A DNA stretch of 64,000 nt from Collinsella aerofaciens (lineage in GTDB: Bacteria > Actinomycetota > Coriobacteriia > Coriobacteriales > Coriobacteriaceae): contig NZ_JADPCH010000004.1 in the NCBI RefSeq assembly GCF_015670745.1, positions 1 through 64,000 of the forward strand, given 5' to 3'. The stretch's first letter is position 1. Each line of letters begins with the position of its first letter. Shown here in pieces: positions 36,768-44,184 of the stretch. The notes beneath the pieces were generated by a model. The model did no database searches, was not told the origin of the DNA, and was given only the letters and a program-made list of their open reading frames with translations. A program made the translations under genes and the position numbers.

Positions 36768-36791
36768 TGCATATATAAATGCATATATGCA
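36768..36791. promoter_or_regulatory. AT-rich overlapping palindromes upstream of the importer operon
   Basis: The 24 bases consist of TGCATATATAAATGCA overlapping TGCATATATGCA, that is three TGCAT/ATGCA half-sites. They stand out in GC-rich DNA about 70-95 bases upstream of the binding-protein start, next to a weak promoter candidate (TTGCTG, 17 bases, TATCCT). The layout resembles paired ArgR-type half-sites, but that is only a suggestion. Confidence 0.35.
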
Positions 36792-36815
36792 AGTTTACGA
36801 ACTGAAAACGATTGG

Positions 36816-36990
36816 TAGTCGTAATGGACGTTCTTAAACGACTAGTCAAACAAGAACGTCCCCAACGACTAGGCATGAAAAAGGCAAGGCATAGACCTTC
36901 TGGTCATGCCTTGCCTTTTGAATGACAAATTGTCGCTCTGGGCGGCGCGCAGCGTCGACCGGCCCGCCGTTCGTCAGAACGGCGGAACCT
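36816..36990 (+). repeat. Composite structured intergenic element, copy B
   Basis: TAGTCGT...GGACGTTCTT and AAGAACGTCC...ACGACTA form a large palindrome at 36816-36871, with the GTCCCCA box on its right arm. The inner long-hairpin stem is AAAAAGGCAAGGCAT/ATGCCTTGCCTTTT, with the tip GACC-TTCT-GGTC and one bulged A. GCAGCGTCG follows, then a terminal hairpin CCGCCGTTC/GAACGGCGG ends two bases before the stop codon of the minus-strand aldose-epimerase-like gene. The outer left arm present in the other copies is missing, while the outer right arm is almost identical to copy A. Confidence 0.8.
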
Positions 36991-37884
36991 CTAGAGCAAA
37001 GTGACGCTAAAGCTGCGGACGTCCGTCTCGCCCGGCGCCAGCGTAATGGTGTTGACCTTGTGCTCAAAGACGTCGTCCTCGGTGTCCATGGTGGTGTGGC
37101 CGGTCCAGGGCTCGAGCGCCACAAACGGGGCGTCGTTGGCGGCAGACCACACGCCGATGTACTTAAAGCCCTCAAAGTCGATCTTGACGCCGTGACCCGA
37201 CTTGCGTCCGCGCAGGGTGAGCGTGGAGCCGGGGACGTCGGTGAACATGATGGCGTCGTTATCGAAGCTGCGGTGCGTGATGGGCAGCACGTCCGAGTTG
37301 TCGGGAGCCTTGTAGCTGCCCTCGAACGTCATGAGGCCATCGGGCGTGATGATGGGCGCCTCGTTGGTCCATGCCTCGGTAAATGCCAACTCGTAATCCT
37401 CGAACGCCTCGTCAACGGCGGCGGGGGCCGGCACGTTAAAGGCAGGGTGACCGCCCATCGAGAACGGCAGATCCACGTCGCCGGTGTTGGTGACGGCAAA
37501 GGTCTGGGTGAGCGTAGCGTCGCCGGTGAGTGCATAGGTCATGTTGAGCTTAAAGTGGAAGGGAAAGGCCTTGAGCGACTCGGGCGTATCGGTAATCTCG
37601 TACGTTACCGAGGAGCCGTCCTCCGAAACCTCGACCAGCTTGTGCTCGACAATGCGCGCGAGTCCGTGGCGCGGCATCTCGCAGGTACCGGCCGCAGACG
37701 TTGCCGTGTTGTTGCGCAGCGAGCCCACAATGGGGAACAGGATGGGCGCGTGCTTGCCCCAAAAGGCGGGGTCGCCCTGCCACAGATACTCGTTGCCGTT
37801 GAGAGCAAGGCTCGTGAGCTGGGCGCCCATGGAATCGATGGCCGCGGTGAGGCCGCCGCGCTTGATGGTAGTGACGGTAGACAT
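36991..37884 (-). CDS. Aldose 1-epimerase-like (LacX-type) protein
   Basis: A 297-residue beta-sandwich protein of the galactose mutarotase superfamily. WGKHAPILFPIVGSL and CEMPRHGLAR (catalytic-type His) are near residues 50-85. SMGGHPAFNVP holds the second conserved His, and VALEPWTGH the active-site Glu. The short form without extra domains resembles LacX or YeaD rather than GalM. The substrate is probably a sugar or sugar phosphate. The ATG at 37884 follows GGAGGAAG. It is monocistronic, and its stop abuts repeat copy B. Confidence 0.85.
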   Translation of the reverse strand: MSTVTTIKRGGLTAAIDSMGAQLTSLALNGNEYLWQGDPAFWGKHAPILFPIVGSLRNNTATSAAGTCEMPRHGLARIVEHKLVEVSEDGSSVTYEITDTPESLKAFPFHFKLNMTYALTGDATLTQTFAVTNTGDVDLPFSMGGHPAFNVPAPAAVDEAFEDYELAFTEAWTNEAPIITPDGLMTFEGSYKAPDNSDVLPITHRSFDNDAIMFTDVPGSTLTLRGRKSGHGVKIDFEGFKYIGVWSAANDAPFVALEPWTGHTTMDTEDDVFEHKVNTITLAPGETDVRSFSVTLL

Positions 37885-37997
37885 GCTACTTCCTCCAAAA
37901 GTAAACAATAGTGTCGAGGGCTATTGTCCCACTCTTGGCGGCGGGACGGGACGGCAGGCGATTATTGAGTAGCCATAGCGGAATGAGCGGCGAGCGC

Positions 37998-38864
37998 CTA
38001 CTGGGTATCCACGTAAAGGTCGAACCCGCCCTGCGGTGTAGTGTCGACCGTGTCGGGCGCCTGTGAGTTAAAGTTCACGGGGACCATGCGCTTTGAGGCG
38101 CGGAAGCGCGTGCCGTCGGTGGCGACGGGCGGTTCATCGACGGTGAGCTCGTAGTCTCCGGGCTTGAGCTCGATGCCGTCACCAGCGGAATTGACGTATT
38201 GATACTCGTCAATTGTCTGCCCTTTGAGCGTGCGCCCCACGATGTGGATGAGCATTTGGCTGTCGCCGCGCGCGGTGTCCCACGTCGCGCCGTCCTTGAC
38301 CTCGACCGACACATGTACCGAGCGCGTGCGGCCGAGCGATTGCTCGACAGACATCTCGACCTTGGCGGCGTCTTTTCGCTGTTGTTCGACATGGCTCCAG
38401 ACGTTTCCAATTACCGAGCAGGCGATAACACCGGCCATAAAGGCGATAAGGATGGGGCCGAGCGGCGAGCGGCGTCCTGCATCTTCCTCGCGAGACAGAT
38501 TGGGGCGACGTGTGGGTGCGGGCGCCTGAGCGCCCTGCGAGGGCACGTCGAGAATGCTGAAGGATGCCGTGCTGTCGGGATCGATAGTGTGGCGCGGCTG
38601 CGGGGTCTTTGCCGGCGAGATCGACATGTCGGCTGGCTCGCCGAGCGTGGCCGTAGCGTCGGCCTTGGCCTCGTCTGCCTCGGCCTGGGCCCAAGCTTGT
38701 TCGAAGGTCAGGGGCTCGACGGGGTCGAGGGCGGCGTCCGAGTCGGCGGCGGCGTTGCCGGTCTCGTCCTCGTCGCTCGACACGTCACGCGGCGCGGGCT
38801 CGTCCCACCCCTCGTCCGGAGCCTCACCCTCGCTATACCACCATTCAAAGTTATCGATATCCAT
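37998..38864 (-). CDS. Single-pass membrane protein of unknown function
   Basis: 288 residues. Residues 1-130 are acidic and low in complexity, with scattered Pro and Ala. One transmembrane segment lies at about 132-152 (LGPILIAFMAGVIACSVIGN). The C-terminal 135 residues are probably extracellular, with beta-type sequence such as SVHVSVEVKDGATWDTARG and a final GGFDLYVDTQ. No family is recognised. AAGGGG precedes the ATG. It is likely a surface or regulatory anchor protein in an isolated position. Confidence 0.7.
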   Translation of the reverse strand: MDIDNFEWWYSEGEAPDEGWDEPAPRDVSSDEDETGNAAADSDAALDPVEPLTFEQAWAQAEADEAKADATATLGEPADMSISPAKTPQPRHTIDPDSTASFSILDVPSQGAQAPAPTRRPNLSREEDAGRRSPLGPILIAFMAGVIACSVIGNVWSHVEQQRKDAAKVEMSVEQSLGRTRSVHVSVEVKDGATWDTARGDSQMLIHIVGRTLKGQTIDEYQYVNSAGDGIELKPGDYELTVDEPPVATDGTRFRASKRMVPVNFNSQAPDTVDTTPQGGFDLYVDTQ

Positions 38865-38951
38865 ACGGGGCGCCCCTTAGGCCTCGCAAATAAACACTTG
38901 TTAGTTTTATACCCCCAGACGACACCGAAGCTCACCCGCGCCGGACACAAA

Positions 38952-39014
38952 AACCGTCACAACATTCGACGCTTTTCCTCGATTTCGAGATTTTCGCCGA
39001 ATGTTGTGACGGTT
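38952..39014. repeat. Long perfect inverted repeat
   Basis: A 17-base arm AACCGTCACAACATTCG and its exact complement CGAATGTTGTGACGGTT flank a 29-base loop that itself holds CTCGA/TCGAG. It lies between the unknown membrane protein gene and the MFS exporter gene. Confidence 0.85.
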
Positions 39015-39035
39015 TGGGTGACTGGCCGGCAGCGC

Positions 39036-39068
39036 AATGCGACAAAGGGACTGTCTCTTTGTCACATT
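39036..39068. repeat. GACAAAGGGAC-type palindrome
   Basis: AATGCGACAAAGGGAC and GTCTCTTTGTCACATT form a near-perfect stem. A member of the family also at 33764, 41002, 42550 and 53401. Confidence 0.85.
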
Positions 39069-39125
39069 CTGTTAGAGTTGCAGGGATTGAATCCCGCTTA
39101 TTAATGCGACATTGGAGTGACAGCC

Positions 39126-40367
39126 TTGACCGCCGCAACCACGCCTAAAAGCAAGTCAACCGCCGCCGCGCTTTCACCTGCGCGCACCAATCTTTGCCTG
39201 GCGCTGCTCGTGTTGTTAGGTTTTTCGCTCGGCTGCTCGGAGTTCGTGGTCATCGGCATCGAGAGCGACCTGGCGACGGAGCTCGGCATATCGCTTGCCA
39301 CCGCAGGCCAGCTCATCAGCGTGTTTGCGCTTGTCTACGCCATCGCCACGCCGGTGCTTGCGCTCAGCACGGGACGTTTTCGCCGCTACCAGCTGCTCGT
39401 GTGCTACAGCATCGTCTTTGTGCTCGGCAACCTGGTCATGGCGTTGGCGCCCAACTTCCAGGTGCTGTTTATCTCGCGCATCATCCTGGGCTCCGTCTCT
39501 GGCGCACTGCTCGCTGTGGGTGTGACGTACATCCCCGAGCTGCTGTCCCCGCAGCAAACTTCGTTTGCCATCTCGGTGGTATATGGTGCGTTTTCCGTGG
39601 CAATGGTCTTTGTCACTTCGATCGGCAAGTTTGTGGCCGACACACTCGATTGGCACGTGGCCATGTACGGCACGCTGGCCTTTGCCGTTCTGATCTGCGG
39701 AGCGCTCGTGATGTTTATGCCGCGCGCTGGGCAAACCGACGAACCTGCCACCTTTCGCGAGCAGGCGGGGCTGCTGCGCGAACCGAGCATCATCACCGGC
39801 ATGCTCATCTTTTTGTTTGGCGTGGGCTCGGTCTATGTGTTCTACGGCTACGTGACGCCTTATCTTGAGCAGGTGCTGGGCATGGGCACGGTCGAAGCCA
39901 GTACCACGCTCATGGCCTACGGCGTGTTCTGCCTGATCTCGAACATCCTGGGCGGATGGATCGATGCTCGCTTTGGCATGAAGGCGCTACTCGTGACGTT
40001 TGTGCTGCAGGCTGCAGCGTTACTCGGACTGTTTGCTGTGGGCGGCACCATGCCGCTCGCGCTGGTCTTTGTCTTTAGCCTGGCGCTGCTCATGTACCTG
40101 TTCTCGGTGTCGTGCATCACGCACTTTATGGACGTGGCACGCAGCCGCCATCCCAAGTCGATGGTACTCGCAAGTTCGGTTGAGCCCATGGCGTTTAACG
40201 TCGGCATCTCGTTTGGCACCGCAGTGGGCGGCGCCGTGGTAAGCAGCGTTGGCATTGCATATGTAGGCGCAGTGGGTGCCGCGTTCTCGCTTGTGGCCTG
40301 GGTGCTTACGCTGGTGACGATTAAGTTGGCTCGCTGGGAACGCAAGAGGGCGATGGCGCAGGCGTAG
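39126..40367 (+). CDS. MFS exporter (AraJ/sugar-efflux-type)
   Basis: About 413 residues with 12 hydrophobic segments. The DHA1-type features are LGFSLGCSEFVVIGIESDLA at the first helix, motif-A-like STGRFRRYQ after helix 2, and FISRIILGSVSGALLAVG in helix 4. It probably exports a drug or sugar by proton antiport; the substrate is unknown. The frame allows GTG at 39117. TTG at 39126 has GGAG at a proper distance (eight bases), so it is used. Forty-five bases later comes the phosphatase gene, possibly cotranscribed. Confidence 0.85.
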   Translation: MTAATTPKSKSTAAALSPARTNLCLALLVLLGFSLGCSEFVVIGIESDLATELGISLATAGQLISVFALVYAIATPVLALSTGRFRRYQLLVCYSIVFVLGNLVMALAPNFQVLFISRIILGSVSGALLAVGVTYIPELLSPQQTSFAISVVYGAFSVAMVFVTSIGKFVADTLDWHVAMYGTLAFAVLICGALVMFMPRAGQTDEPATFREQAGLLREPSIITGMLIFLFGVGSVYVFYGYVTPYLEQVLGMGTVEASTTLMAYGVFCLISNILGGWIDARFGMKALLVTFVLQAAALLGLFAVGGTMPLALVFVFSLALLMYLFSVSCITHFMDVARSRHPKSMVLASSVEPMAFNVGISFGTAVGGAVVSSVGIAYVGAVGAAFSLVAWVLTLVTIKLARWERKRAMAQA

Positions 40368-40412
40368 ATGCGATACTCGAGCTCGATGATGGCGATCGAA
40401 AGGAAACCGCAT

Positions 40413-40859
40413 ATGCAACGTGTACTGTTTATCTGCTATGGAAACATCTGCCGCTCGACGATGGCCGAGTCGGTGTTTACCGAGCTCGTGCGCCGCGCTG
40501 GGCGCGAGGCGGAGTTTGCCATCGATTCCGCGGCGACCTCGACCGAGGAGATCGGCAACCCGCCACACCACGGTACCGTTGCCAAGCTACGCGAGGTCGG
40601 GATTCCCGTCGTCGCACATCGCGCACGTCAGGTACGTCGCGCGGAGTATGGCGACTGGGACCACATTGTCTATATGGACGACGAGAACGCCCGCGCCCTG
40701 TACCGAATTTTTGGGAAGGACCCCGATGGCAAGATCTCGCGCCTGCTCGATTGGACCGATCGCCCCGGCGACGTGGCCGACCCCTGGTACACCGGCAATT
40801 TCGACGCCACCTACCGCGATGTACTCGCCGGTTGCACCGCCATGCTCGAGCAGCTGTAG
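40413..40859 (+). CDS. Low-molecular-weight protein tyrosine phosphatase
   Basis: A 148-residue enzyme. The P-loop CYGNICRS (C-x5-R-S) is at residues 8-15, directly after the first strand VLFI, and the general-acid Asp is in DPWYTGNFD near residue 125. Both are the catalytic hallmarks. The ATG at 40413 follows AAGGA. It may act on tyrosine kinases or regulators of surface polysaccharides, though none is adjacent. Confidence 0.92.
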   Translation: MQRVLFICYGNICRSTMAESVFTELVRRAGREAEFAIDSAATSTEEIGNPPHHGTVAKLREVGIPVVAHRARQVRRAEYGDWDHIVYMDDENARALYRIFGKDPDGKISRLLDWTDRPGDVADPWYTGNFDATYRDVLAGCTAMLEQL

Positions 40860-40902
40860 GCGCTCGGGCGGCGCGGGCACACGGGCCACGCCATCGGCAT
40901 AA

Positions 40903-40972
40903 AACGAGCGTGGATTTTCTCCCACTTTGAGCGTTCGAGTGCGCTCTAAACGGGAGAAAATCCACGCTCGTT
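40903..40972. repeat. Perfect 21-bp inverted repeat with a third arm copy
   Basis: The arms begin AACGAGCGTGGATTTTCTC and pair over 21 bases across a 28-base loop that holds GAGCG/CGCTC. A third, slightly changed copy of the right arm (GGGAGAAAATCCACACTCAT) follows at 40981-41000. It lies between the convergent phosphatase and ATPase genes and could terminate both. Confidence 0.88.
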
Positions 40973-41001
40973 ATCTCGGTGGGAGAAAATCCACACTCAT
41001 G

Positions 41002-41033
41002 AATGTGACAAAGGGACTGTCCCTTTGTCACAT
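41002..41033. repeat. GACAAAGGGAC-type palindrome
   Basis: ATGTGACAAAGGGAC and GTCCCTTTGTCACAT form a perfect stem, the cleanest copy of this family in the window. It directly follows the 40903-41000 inverted-repeat cluster. Confidence 0.9.
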
Positions 41034-41045
41034 CCGGGACTGGCC

Positions 41046-42407
41046 CTAGACCGGCTTGACCTCCAGCTTTATCCCCTCGGCGCAGGAGTCGCCCAAAACA
41101 TCCGAAAGGGCCCAGGTCGCATATAGCGGCAAATAGAGAACCGCTCCGTTGCGCTCAACGTTGCCTCTCGAGAAAACAATCCCGAGCCTTACGCCATATT
41201 CAGCCGTATCAAGCACATGACCGAGCGCAGCGTGCGCGTGGTAATAGGAGCCCGATTTAACCTCGATCGGAACAGCCGTCCCATCCGGTCCGTCGACCAC
41301 AAAGTCCACTTCACCGCGCTTTTTTGTCTGATAGTAGTAAAGCTGGCGATTTTGGGCAGCCAGCTGCTGGGCCACCACGTTTTCGTAAATGCCGCCCAGA
41401 TTGGGCTCCTTGCTATCAAGATACGCCGCTTGGGCGACTCCAACGGGGTAGCGCGCCATCAACATGCCCGTATCCGATTGGTATAGCTTGAACTGCGATG
41501 GCCGTGCCGTCTTGAGCAGGGGCGACTTTGGCTCGGTTACGATATCGGCTTTGAGAGCAACGCCGGCATCGACAAGCCAGACAAAATCTCGCTGGTACTT
41601 CTCATAATGCGCCTTGGGGTCAATGGAATTGAGCACGAAACGCTTGTGTTCGCCCTCGAGCATAATAGGGAGCTGATCGTAGATGCTCTGCACCTGCAGG
41701 GCTCGCCCGCTTGCATACTTGGAGATATCCCGCCGGTACTGTTCGTTGAGCTCTGACTGTAGCTGACGAACAGAGGCAAGGTCGCCCTGCGTGTCAAGGA
41801 AACGCTGCACGACCTCCGGCATTCCGCCGACAACGGTATAGGTCCTGAAGTTTGCCATCATCGCGTCATGAATGTAATCAGGAATGGGCCTCTCGCTGAT
41901 ACACGCGTCACGTATCGTTTGGCGAGCCCCCTCGCTCACCCCGGTTGCCCAGCAAAACTCCTCAAAATCGAGCGGGAACATCCTAAGCTCGTGGACATAC
42001 CCCACGGGATAGGACCTGACGCCCTTGAACTGGGTCCCGAGCATTGACCCCGAAAACGCCCAGCGGCACCTCCCGTCCTCAACAAGGAACTTTGCCATCG
42101 TCATGATGTCGGGGGCCTCTTGGACCTCATCGATAAACACGAGCGTTTTGCCTGGTGCAATCGACTTTCCCGAAAGAAGCGTCACCCTGCTGATGAAATC
42201 ATCGGCATCCCGCGCCTCGAGAAGAGCATCTTTTGCCTGGCGATTTTCCATGAGGTTAAGCTCGATGTAGGTTGCATGGCTGGCTTTGCCAAATGCGCGA
42301 ATCGAATAGCTTTTGCCGATCTGGCGAGAACCCGTGATGAATAAGGCCTTTTGCTCGGCAGACTTCAGCCAACGCTCCAGCTCTGCCGCTATTTTCCTGC
42401 GCAGCAT
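41046..42407 (-). CDS. AAA_14/DUF4143 ATPase
   Basis: A 453-residue protein. Walker A is a variant, FITGSRQIGKSYS (about residues 24-36), and Walker B is TLVFIDEVQEAPD. The C-terminal DUF4143-type domain ends with a nuclease-like part VDFVVDGPDGTAVPIEVKSG, with the D-x(n)-E-x-K pattern of PD-(D/E)XK enzymes. Such proteins are common in gut bacteria and their role is unsettled. The ATG at 42407 follows GGGGAGAG. Three 33-bp direct repeats lie just upstream. It is single-gene and convergent with the phosphatase. Confidence 0.88.
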   Translation of the reverse strand: MLRRKIAAELERWLKSAEQKALFITGSRQIGKSYSIRAFGKASHATYIELNLMENRQAKDALLEARDADDFISRVTLLSGKSIAPGKTLVFIDEVQEAPDIMTMAKFLVEDGRCRWAFSGSMLGTQFKGVRSYPVGYVHELRMFPLDFEEFCWATGVSEGARQTIRDACISERPIPDYIHDAMMANFRTYTVVGGMPEVVQRFLDTQGDLASVRQLQSELNEQYRRDISKYASGRALQVQSIYDQLPIMLEGEHKRFVLNSIDPKAHYEKYQRDFVWLVDAGVALKADIVTEPKSPLLKTARPSQFKLYQSDTGMLMARYPVGVAQAAYLDSKEPNLGGIYENVVAQQLAAQNRQLYYYQTKKRGEVDFVVDGPDGTAVPIEVKSGSYYHAHAALGHVLDTAEYGVRLGIVFSRGNVERNGAVLYLPLYATWALSDVLGDSCAEGIKLEVKPV

Positions 42408-42431
42408 AGGCTCTCCCCTCAGTGTCATCAA

Positions 42432-42530
42432 ATGAAATGCAAAGTTTTATGCGCTTAATTATCGATGAAATGTAGGATTTTTAGAACCTAAAATCGGATG
42501 AAATGCAGAGATTTAGGATTATAAGCAAAA
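42432..42530. repeat. Three 33-bp direct repeats upstream of the DUF4143 ATPase gene
   Basis: ATGAAATG recurs exactly at 42432, 42465 and 42498. Each is followed by a similar A/T-rich continuation (CAAAGTTTTA, TAGGATTTTT, CAGAGATTTA). The 33-base period equals about three helical turns. A TATAAT lies on the minus strand at 42524-42519, inside the third unit. The array occupies the ATPase gene's 5' region. Confidence 0.75.
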
Positions 42531-42549
42531 AGAAGGGGCAGCCCCGGCG

Positions 42550-42582
42550 AATGTGACAAAGGGGCTGTCCCTTTGCCACATT
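42550..42582. repeat. GACAAAGGGAC-type palindrome
   Basis: AATGTGACAAAGGGGC and GTCCCTTTGCCACATT form a near-perfect stem just after the stop codon of the minus-strand TIGR04076-like gene. Confidence 0.85.
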
Positions 42583-42590
42583 GCGCTCGA

Positions 42591-42920
42591 CTACTCGTCA
42601 ACGATCTCGGCAAGCCAGACGTTCAGCGTATCGACCTCGGGGCAGCAGAACTTTGCCGTACCAGGCTCGTTGCCAGGCACGGTTCCGCCATAGCGCAGGA
42701 TATCGATATAGGGAAAGCCCACATGGCAGGCCATGGCACACATCTTGCCGCGGTCGCGGTCAAAGTCGAAGACGTCGCCCGGTTTGTGACCATGGTGGCA
42801 GCGGCACGCACCCAGCTGGTCCACGCAGCTCACGCGGATACGCGGACGCTTGCCACGCGGCGCGCCGAGCGGCTTGCCCCCGCCCGCAGGCTTGGCGCCG
42901 CCCTCGCCAGCATTACTCAT
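42591..42920 (-). CDS. TIGR04076-like small cysteine protein
   Basis: 109 residues. After a Gly/Lys-rich N-terminus come SCVDQLGACRCHHGHKPGDVFDF, KMCAMACHVGFPYIDILRYGG and KFCCPEVDTLNVWL-type segments, described here in pieces. The spaced Cys and His and the GHKxGDxF signature match the TIGR04076 family. The function is unknown, and the cysteines suggest metal binding. Its ATG overlaps the stop of the kinase gene upstream, so translation is coupled. Confidence 0.72.
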   Translation of the reverse strand: MSNAGEGGAKPAGGGKPLGAPRGKRPRIRVSCVDQLGACRCHHGHKPGDVFDFDRDRGKMCAMACHVGFPYIDILRYGGTVPGNEPGTAKFCCPEVDTLNVWLAEIVDE

Positions 42921-43737
42921 GGTCAATCACGTCCAGGCAGGCCTCGATGGGAAGGCCAGCCGACTTATCCTCTTGGTCGGCATTGCGCTCGATAAGCTCA
43001 GCCACCACGCGCATGGCATCGGACGTCGCGCGCTGCAGACTCCAACCTGCCATAACGCGGCCGACGAGCACCGCCGAGAACGTGTCGCCCGTGCCCGGGA
43101 AATAGACCGGGATCAGGTCGAAGGGAATCGTGAAGTACTCCCCCGCCACATGGTCGTAACCGATGACGACATTCGCACCGTCGACCACAGCGCTCGTAAT
43201 GACCACCGACTTGGCGCCCAGGGCACGCACGGCATCCACAAGAGTGCGGCCCTCATCGGGCGTGATTTGCTCGGCAATGGGCGTATCGGTGAGCAGGCAC
43301 GCCTCGGTGTAGTTTGGCACCGCATAGTCGGCGCACTCGAGCAGGCTGCGCATGAGACCGATCGTGGACTCGGGCACGCCGGCGTAGAGCTTGCCGTTGT
43401 CGCCCATGATGGGGTCGACGAACACCTTGGTACCCTTTTGCGCGCGACGGTGGCAGAAGTCCGAAATGATGCGCGTCTCTTCCTCGGTCACGATAAAGCC
43501 GGTAGAGATGGCGTCGAACTCAAAGCCGAGCTCCTCCCAGATGGCGAGGCTCTGGCGCACGTACTCGGTGGTGTCGTGGATGTAGAACTTGGGATAGTTG
43601 AGCGTATCGGACACAAGTGCCGTCGGCAGGTTGTGGATGCGGTAGCCCATGTGCGACAGCACCGGCAGCATGGCGGAAAGCGCGACCTTGCCGTAGCCGC
43701 ACATATCGTTGATCAGCAGCAGCTGAGTGTTCTTCAT
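42913..43737 (-). CDS. pdxY: Pyridoxal/pyridoxamine kinase
   Basis: A 274-residue ribokinase-fold enzyme making B6 phosphates. NDMCGYGKVALSAMLPVL is the N-terminal substrate segment, and FVDPIMGDNGKLY and VPNYTEACLLT are conserved. The anion hole and catalytic Asp lie in YFPGTGDTFSAVL. The GTGD motif replaces the thiamin-type pattern, which favours the PdxY/PdxK group. Hydroxymethylpyrimidine kinase is a less likely alternative. The ATG at 43737 follows GGGAGA. It is cotranscribed with the small cysteine protein. Confidence 0.85.
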   Translation of the reverse strand: MKNTQLLLINDMCGYGKVALSAMLPVLSHMGYRIHNLPTALVSDTLNYPKFYIHDTTEYVRQSLAIWEELGFEFDAISTGFIVTEEETRIISDFCHRRAQKGTKVFVDPIMGDNGKLYAGVPESTIGLMRSLLECADYAVPNYTEACLLTDTPIAEQITPDEGRTLVDAVRALGAKSVVITSAVVDGANVVIGYDHVAGEYFTIPFDLIPVYFPGTGDTFSAVLVGRVMAGWSLQRATSDAMRVVAELIERNADQEDKSAGLPIEACLDVIDHE

Positions 43738-43864
43738 GAGGGTCTCCCTTGGTTCGGGCACGGCGCAGCAGCGCCACAGTGCGACTAAGTGTAGCGCAGG
43801 GGACGTTGTGAGCGGAGTCGAGCAGCGCGAAGGGTAAATTGTTGCGGAAAGGTTACGGAAAATG

Positions 43865-44083
43865 ATCCCTTTTCCTCCGTCCCCAAGGGATTGCATGCAC
43901 CGAAACGGACCGTGGCGGAATCACAGGTTGAGGACGGACAGCGAAAACGTTCCTAAGCGAGCAAGGTGGCGTGAAAGAGGAGGGCATAGGCCTTGTGGCC
44001 ATGCCCGACGATTGAACGCCAGATTGCCGCTTAGGAGCGTTTGCAGCGTCGAGCGGTTACGGCGTTTGGCAAAACGCCGTAAC
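43865..44083 (+). repeat. Composite structured intergenic element, copy D
   Basis: ATCCCTT/AAGGGAT form a hairpin with a loop containing CCGTCCCC. GGTTGAGGACGGACAGCGA follows. The outer stem is AACGTTCCTAAGCG paired with CGCTTAGGAGCGTT. The inner stem is GGGCAT/ATGCCC, with tip GGCC-TTGT-GGCC (covaried from GACC/GGTC) and one bulged A. GCAGCGTCG is conserved, and the terminal hairpin is GTTACGGCGTTT/AAACGCCGTAAC. This is the only copy without an abutting stop codon. It ends 17 bases before the -35 box of the marR promoter. Confidence 0.82.
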
Positions 44084-44100
44084 TTAATAAGTTTGGTACC

Positions 44101-44160
44101 TTGACATTCATTTCTCATGCTCCTAGATTGGTTAGGCACAAAACAATTCCACTACCTAAC
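44101..44160 (+). promoter_or_regulatory. Promoter and candidate operator of the marR-ABC operon
   Basis: A -35 TTGACA at 44101-44106, a 17-base spacer and a -10 TAGATT at 44124-44129 form a near-consensus promoter. GTTAGG (44131-44136) and CCTAAC (44155-44160) form an inverted repeat across the expected transcription start, well placed for repression by the MarR protein encoded next. Confidence 0.7.
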
Positions 44161-44184
44161 TAAAGAAAGGAGCAACACTAATTC

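Noticed and set aside
42432-42530. Possible CRISPR array
   Set aside because: Only three units; similarity is confined to about 20 bases, there are no distinct equal-length spacers, and no cas gene is present.
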